From Sulfurovum sp. (lineage in GTDB: Bacteria; Campylobacterota; Campylobacteria; Campylobacterales; Sulfurovaceae), in the NCBI GenBank assembly GCA_026984165.1, contig JALSSQ010000212.1, positions 1-10,141 of the forward strand: a stretch of 10,141 nucleotides of DNA, given 5' to 3'. Below the pieces are notes generated by a model that did no database searches, was not told the origin of the DNA, and saw only the letters and a list, made by a program, of their open reading frames with translations. Position numbers and translations under genes: made by a program. Of the stretch, positions 7,340 through 10,141 are shown piece by piece (positions within the stretch are counted from its first letter, which is position 1; the number at the start of each line of letters is the position of its first letter).

Positions 7340-7441
7340 AATCTTTGTTATAATCAAAACAAGGAAGTATATAACTCGTCCCTCAAGTCCTCTGGTGGGA
7401 TGCATAGTTCCATCCAATAAACAGTAACCGTTCACACACAT
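7337..7441 (-). CDS. Possible 34-residue peptide, hydrophobic C-terminus
   Basis: A 34-codon frame in the divergent intergenic region. It begins with ATG at 7441, preceded six bases upstream by AAGG within AAGGTGA, which is a good match to the anti-Shine-Dalgarno sequence. The peptide begins MCVNGYCLLDGTMHP, continues with a charged middle (TRGLEGR) and ends in a hydrophobic tail VIYFLVLIITKI. The stop codon overlaps the extended -10 promoter of HPr-EI. A possible -10 (TATAGT, bases 7485-7490 complement) lies about 45 bases upstream of the ATG. No family is recognised. It may be a chance frame, a conserved intergenic repeat, or a small toxic membrane peptide controlled by the antisense promoter at 7346. 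Coding status is uncertain. Confidence 0.25.
   Translation of the reverse strand: MCVNGYCLLDGTMHPTRGLEGRVIYFLVLIITKI
7346..7354 (+). promoter_or_regulatory. Consensus extended -10 promoter, plus strand
   Basis: TGTTATAAT is a perfect extended -10 (TGn + TATAAT). The predicted start is near base 7361. It is not needed for mntA, which has its own promoter 110 bases further on, so it should make a short RNA across 7361-7463 or a long mntA leader. It sits back to back with the HPr-EI promoter. Confidence 0.5.
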
Positions 7442-7463
7442 AAATCACCTTCGACTGCGGGTG
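7361..7463 (+). ncRNA. Candidate small/antisense RNA
   Basis: Stretch of about 100 bases downstream of the extended -10 at 7346. Two small hairpins are visible: GGATG (7398-7402) with CATCC (7411-7415), and CACC (7446-7449) with GGTG (7460-7463), the latter followed by TTGACTTTTT. It is fully antisense to most of the 34-codon minus-strand frame and its ribosome binding site. It matches neither 4.5S RNA, tmRNA nor tRNA as I know them. Existence of a discrete RNA is inferred from promoter and layout only. Confidence 0.25.
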
Positions 7464-7492
7464 TTGACTTTTTAATACCTTTTAACTATAAT
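7464..7492 (+). promoter_or_regulatory. Sigma70 consensus promoter of mntA-hepT
   Basis: TTGACT (7464-7469), a 17-base spacer, and a perfect TATAAT (7487-7492). Counting seven bases from the end of the -10 puts +1 at 7499, the A of the mntA start codon, so a leaderless message is predicted. There is no Shine-Dalgarno sequence in front of this ATG, which fits. Confidence 0.75.
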
Positions 7493-7498
7493 CAAACT

Positions 7499-7813
7499 AT
7501 GTTAAAACAAAAAGAAATTTTAGACTATTTACATCAGTATAATATTGACAAATTGCCTAAAGGCATAGAGTTTGTCAGTATTTTTGGCTCTTATGCTAGA
7601 GGTACACAGGATGTCTATAGCGATGTCGATATCAGTTACCGTCTTGACCATGATGTATTTTATAAAGACAACGCATTTAAAAAACTGATAGCGCTTGAAG
7701 AAATAAAAGAAGATTTGGAGCATACTTTTGGGCATAGGGTAGACCTTATTCCTGCCAATACTAAAAATCCTCTTTTGCAAAAGAGCTTAAATGAGGAACA
7801 GATACTTTTATGA
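7499..7813 (+). CDS. mntA: MNT-domain nucleotidyltransferase antitoxin (MntA-type)
   Basis: 104 residues, a minimal nucleotidyltransferase. The signature GSYARGTQDVYSDVDI gives Gly30-Ser31 and the catalytic Asp42/Asp44, and the third acidic residue is Asp82 in HRVDLI, so the active site is intact. In characterised pairs the MntA protein neutralises the HEPN toxin by adding AMP units to a tyrosine near its active site. The following gene encodes that HEPN partner, overlapping in ATGA. The start at 7499 is supported by a consensus promoter that predicts a leaderless mRNA. The antitoxin gene comes first here. Function as a toxin-antitoxin system is inferred from family and pairing. Confidence 0.88.
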   Translation: MLKQKEILDYLHQYNIDKLPKGIEFVSIFGSYARGTQDVYSDVDISYRLDHDVFYKDNAFKKLIALEEIKEDLEHTFGHRVDLIPANTKNPLLQKSLNEEQILL

Positions 7814-8145
7814 AAAAACGTTTAGAGAGTATCTTGCTAAGTATAGAAGATATAGAATACTTCATTAGTCAAAAATCTAAAATAGTTGCAGCACTTGAAG
7901 ATAGAATACTTAAGCCTGCAATACGCATGAAAATCATTACTATATCAGAACAATTTAATAAGCTCAAAGATGAAAATGAATTTGAGATACTTTCACATTT
8001 TGATAAAGATGATTTACGTGGGATGAATGCAGTACGAAATTTTATAGCACACGATTATGACAGTGTTGATGATGAAATATTGGAAATAGTATTGAGAATA
8101 CATTTACCCAAATTAAAATCTGATATTTTACGCATACTCAACTAA
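7810..8145 (+). CDS. hepT: HEPN-domain RNase toxin (HepT-like)
   Basis: 111 residues, all-helical. The HEPN active-site motif RX4HXY is present as RNFIAHDY: Arg76, His81 and Tyr83. Tyr83 is the residue expected to be AMPylated by the partner MntA. The ATG overlaps the mntA stop (ATGA), ensuring coupled expression and stoichiometry. HEPN toxins of this kind are RNases; the particular RNA target cannot be read from the sequence. The protein looks full length and undamaged, so the pair may be active. Only a 24-base gap separates it from the AAA+ gene, which is in the same reading frame. Confidence 0.88.
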   Translation: MKKRLESILLSIEDIEYFISQKSKIVAALEDRILKPAIRMKIITISEQFNKLKDENEFEILSHFDKDDLRGMNAVRNFIAHDYDSVDDEILEIVLRIHLPKLKSDILRILN

Positions 8146-8169
8146 ATTTACCAAACATTAGGAACACCA

Positions 8170-9903
8170 TTGAAACACCTTATTGACTTTATAGAAACAA
8201 ACGATGTAAGTAAAACATCTATATATGAGCATTTGAAATGTACCAAAGAAGAGGCACAGCTGGTGCAGTATCTTTGTAAACGGTATGTCTCTGGGCTTGA
8301 AGAGGTCTCTGTCTTGGAGATATTGCAAGAAAATTTTTCAACAGAGGGGTATCTCTATTTGAAAAAACTGGGGCTCATTAAAAATTTGCTTGATTTGGGA
8401 TGGATCATTCAGGTGAGTTTTGGGCAGGTGAAGGCACATGAAGCGTCTAAGTTAGAGCTTCTTTCTGCCTCTGTGATGCCCAGTATCTCGTTGTTGAGGC
8501 TTTTAGAAGAGGGCTCTTTAGAAATATTTTTACCCGAAGTCAAACCCTATACGGATCATTTGGAATATCTGCAAGATCAGTTTGATATGGTCTCTCTTTT
8601 GCACAATATAGCCACCTTTAAACAAGGTTTTACAGACAATTCATTAAGCATTGGACGATTAAAAAATAAGCTTACCTTGCTTACGACTCGCATCGAAGAG
8701 CGTGTGAAAATGACAGAAAACCCCATCGTTGTAGAGGAGTTCTTTAAAGAAAAAGAGCTGGATGAAAAAGAGAAACGTATTTTCTTGGCACTACTGAAAG
8801 AAGAGTACTCAGGAGGTGAAGGGCAGTTTAGAGATATGAATACCCTTATTGAACTTATAAGCTTTGATGAGTATGAGAAGATAAAAAATCGTGCTTTGCT
8901 AGAAGAGGGTGCGAAGCTTATTACCGAGGAGATTATAGACTATGAAGAGATACTCAATATGTTTGGAGGGGTGAGTCGCTCTTTTTACTTGCAAGAGGAG
9001 GTGTTGCAGCGCATTATTCACCCTAAGAAAAAGAAAAAAGTAGCCAAGCTCAAACTAGGTGAACTGGTCGAAGAACAGGAGCTTTTTGAGTACCTCAAGC
9101 CCACGACAACTTTGGATGATGTGGTGCTTCATCCAAAAACTAGAGAAACCCTTAACAATGTTGTCAAACAGGTTGACAAAGAGGTCTTTAAGAAGCTCAA
9201 GGAATGGGGTATAAAAGATAAGCGCAAAGGCATAGATGCACGTATCATCTTTTACGGTGTAGCAGGGACTGGCAAGACGATGACAGCCATGAGTCTGGCT
9301 AAAACACTCAAGCGTCCCATCTTGTCATTTGACTGTTCCAAGATATTGTCAATGTATGTGGGAGAGAGTGAAAAAAATGTCCGTAAGGTATTTGATGACT
9401 TTAAAGAGCTTAGTAAAAAAGCAAAGGTTGACCCCATCTTGCTTCTGAATGAAGCAGACCAATTTTTAAGCGCTCGTACCGAAGGTACAGGAAGTTCTGC
9501 CGACAAGATGCACAACCAAATGCAAAATATCTTTTTGGAGCAGATAGAAAAATTTGAGGGCATACTCATAGCGACCACGAACCTGTTAGGAAATATAGAC
9601 AAAGCATTTTCACGACGTTTTAACTACAAAATAGAGTTTAAAAAACCAGGTAAAAAACAGCGTTTGCGTCTGTGGCAGTTTATGTTGCCTGAAAATGCAG
9701 ACTATGAAGAGGGCTTTGATATGACAGAGCTTGCGCGCCATGAGCTTACAGGCGGGCAGATAAATCTTGTCATCAAAAATACTGCGTACAAAGTAGCGGT
9801 ACGAGATGAATCCGTCTTCTCTAACCAAGACTTTTTAGAAGAGATAGAAAAAGAGTTAGGCTCTAGTTTTGAAGGTGCTAAGAGTATGGGATTCAAAATT
9901 TAA
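8170..9903 (+). CDS. AAA+ ATPase with unknown N-terminal region
   Basis: 577 residues. The N-terminal half (about 1-285) is mainly helical and charged and not recognised; a lysine run (286-290) leads to the ATPase. The AAA module shows Walker A GVAGTGKT (363-370), a pore-loop-like SMYVGESEKNVR (Tyr396-Val-Gly), Walker B ILLLNEAD (423-430) with Asn427 in place of the usual Asp but the catalytic Glu428 kept, sensor 1 ATTN (Asn471), and arginine fingers in FSRRF (Arg482/Arg483). At the sensor-2 place TGGQ lacks the usual Arg. This is the classical AAA (SpoVK/katanin-like) layout, so a hexameric remodelling or unfolding ATPase is likely; the substrate is unknown. The start is TTG at 8170, with AGGA at 8160-8163 six bases before it. 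It probably shares the hepT transcript. Confidence 0.85.
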   Translation: MKHLIDFIETNDVSKTSIYEHLKCTKEEAQLVQYLCKRYVSGLEEVSVLEILQENFSTEGYLYLKKLGLIKNLLDLGWIIQVSFGQVKAHEASKLELLSASVMPSISLLRLLEEGSLEIFLPEVKPYTDHLEYLQDQFDMVSLLHNIATFKQGFTDNSLSIGRLKNKLTLLTTRIEERVKMTENPIVVEEFFKEKELDEKEKRIFLALLKEEYSGGEGQFRDMNTLIELISFDEYEKIKNRALLEEGAKLITEEIIDYEEILNMFGGVSRSFYLQEEVLQRIIHPKKKKKVAKLKLGELVEEQELFEYLKPTTTLDDVVLHPKTRETLNNVVKQVDKEVFKKLKEWGIKDKRKGIDARIIFYGVAGTGKTMTAMSLAKTLKRPILSFDCSKILSMYVGESEKNVRKVFDDFKELSKKAKVDPILLLNEADQFLSARTEGTGSSADKMHNQMQNIFLEQIEKFEGILIATTNLLGNIDKAFSRRFNYKIEFKKPGKKQRLRLWQFMLPENADYEEGFDMTELARHELTGGQINLVIKNTAYKVAVRDESVFSNQDFLEEIEKELGSSFEGAKSMGFKI

Positions 9904-10124
9904 AATGCAAAAAACATGGCTACTTTTAAGTGATCACTTTTGTCTCAACTAATTATCCTGCTAGAGTATTGTAAGAAACAAGGTCAAAAAAGATGCAAAA
10001 GAGAGATATCTAGGCATTTACGTGAATTGAACCCTCTGATTAACCCCCACTAACCCACCTAAAACCGAAATTTAGCTAAAATAGATATATCAAGAGAAAG
10101 AAATATCTATCAAGGAAAACGCCT
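9904..10124. other. Intergenic region with palindrome and C-rich tract
   Basis: No gene found on either strand. It holds a perfect 12-bp palindrome AAGTGATCACTT (9928-9939), a C-rich quasi-repeat tract (10030-10058) built on TAACCC/CACC units, a TAAAAT possible -10 (10077-10082), and a hairpin just before the next gene. No strong terminator for the AAA+ gene is visible. Confidence 0.5.
10081..10110. repeat. Inverted repeat before the edge gene
   Basis: ATAGATAT (10081-10088) and ATATCTAT (10103-10110) are perfect complements separated by 14 bases and end two bases before the AAGGA ribosome binding site. It could be an operator or a translational control hairpin. ATATCTA also occurs at 10006-10012. 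Confidence 0.5.
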
Positions 10125-10141
10125 ATGCAACTAAGTTTTTT
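10125..10141 (+). CDS. Start of a gene running off the window (MQLSF...)
   Basis: ATG at 10125 with AAGGA at 10113-10117, seven bases upstream. Only the first five codons (MQLSF) and two bases are visible. Some insertion-sequence transposases begin in a similar way and the upstream repeats would suit an IS end, but five residues cannot establish identity. Confidence 0.45.

Noticed and set aside
7361..7463. Possible 6S or signal-recognition-particle RNA
   Set aside because: No conserved SRP loop, and no long closing stem with central bubble as in 6S RNA; kept only as an unassigned RNA candidate.
9993..10013. ATG following AAGGTC in the final intergenic region
   Set aside because: The frame ends after six codons.
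10020..10050. T-arm-like string GGGTTCAATTCAC on the minus strand, suggesting a tRNA or attachment site
   Set aside because: The flanking bases do not form a T stem, and no acceptor, anticodon arm or CCA can be placed.
1..10141. CRISPR array, rRNA or tRNA genes
   Set aside because: No regularly spaced direct repeats and no rRNA or tRNA structure seen on either strand.

Overview
The window looks like a chromosomal segment of a Campylobacterota (epsilonproteobacterial) genome, perhaps Sulfurovum- or Sulfurimonas-like. The evidence is the low G+C, the type of response regulator and kinase, the short TATACT/TATAAT -10 boxes often without a -35, and tight gene packing with overlapping starts and stops. 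The genus assignment is an inference.

Bases 1-1250 (+) hold the end of a GlcNAc operon: the C-terminal two thirds of nagA (GlcNAc-6-P deacetylase), a free EIIA-Glc domain (crr), and a 30-residue single-helix membrane peptide translationally coupled to crr. Bases 1301-2978 (+) encode an OmpR-like response regulator and its membrane histidine kinase. The kinase converges, with a 4-base stop overlap, on an unrecognised lipoprotein gene (2975-4030, -). Bases 4099-7303 (-) return to the PTS, with an EIIC-EIIB GlcNAc permease (nagE) and a fused HPr-Enzyme I upstream of it. Together these give a complete phosphorelay: EI His273, HPr His25, EIIA His80, EIIB Cys404, GlcNAc. NagA then deacetylates GlcNAc-6-P. 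NagB is not in the window. The two-component/lipoprotein block is clearly more AT-rich than the sugar genes on either side.

Bases 7304-7498 are a busy divergent intergenic region. It holds an extended -10 promoter for HPr-EI, a perfect extended -10 on the opposite strand, and a consensus promoter whose predicted start is the A of the mntA ATG. It also contains a 34-codon minus-strand frame with a good ribosome binding site, lying antisense to the predicted plus-strand transcript. That layout resembles a type I toxin-antitoxin locus and is the most speculative but most interesting item here.

Bases 7499-8145 (+) are a MntA/HepT-type (MNT nucleotidyltransferase/HEPN RNase) toxin-antitoxin pair with all signature residues. 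A 577-residue AAA+ ATPase of unknown role (8170-9903, TTG start) follows 24 bases later, probably in the same transcript. The last 238 bases hold a palindrome, a C-rich tract, a hairpin, and the first codons of another gene with a good ribosome binding site that runs off the edge.
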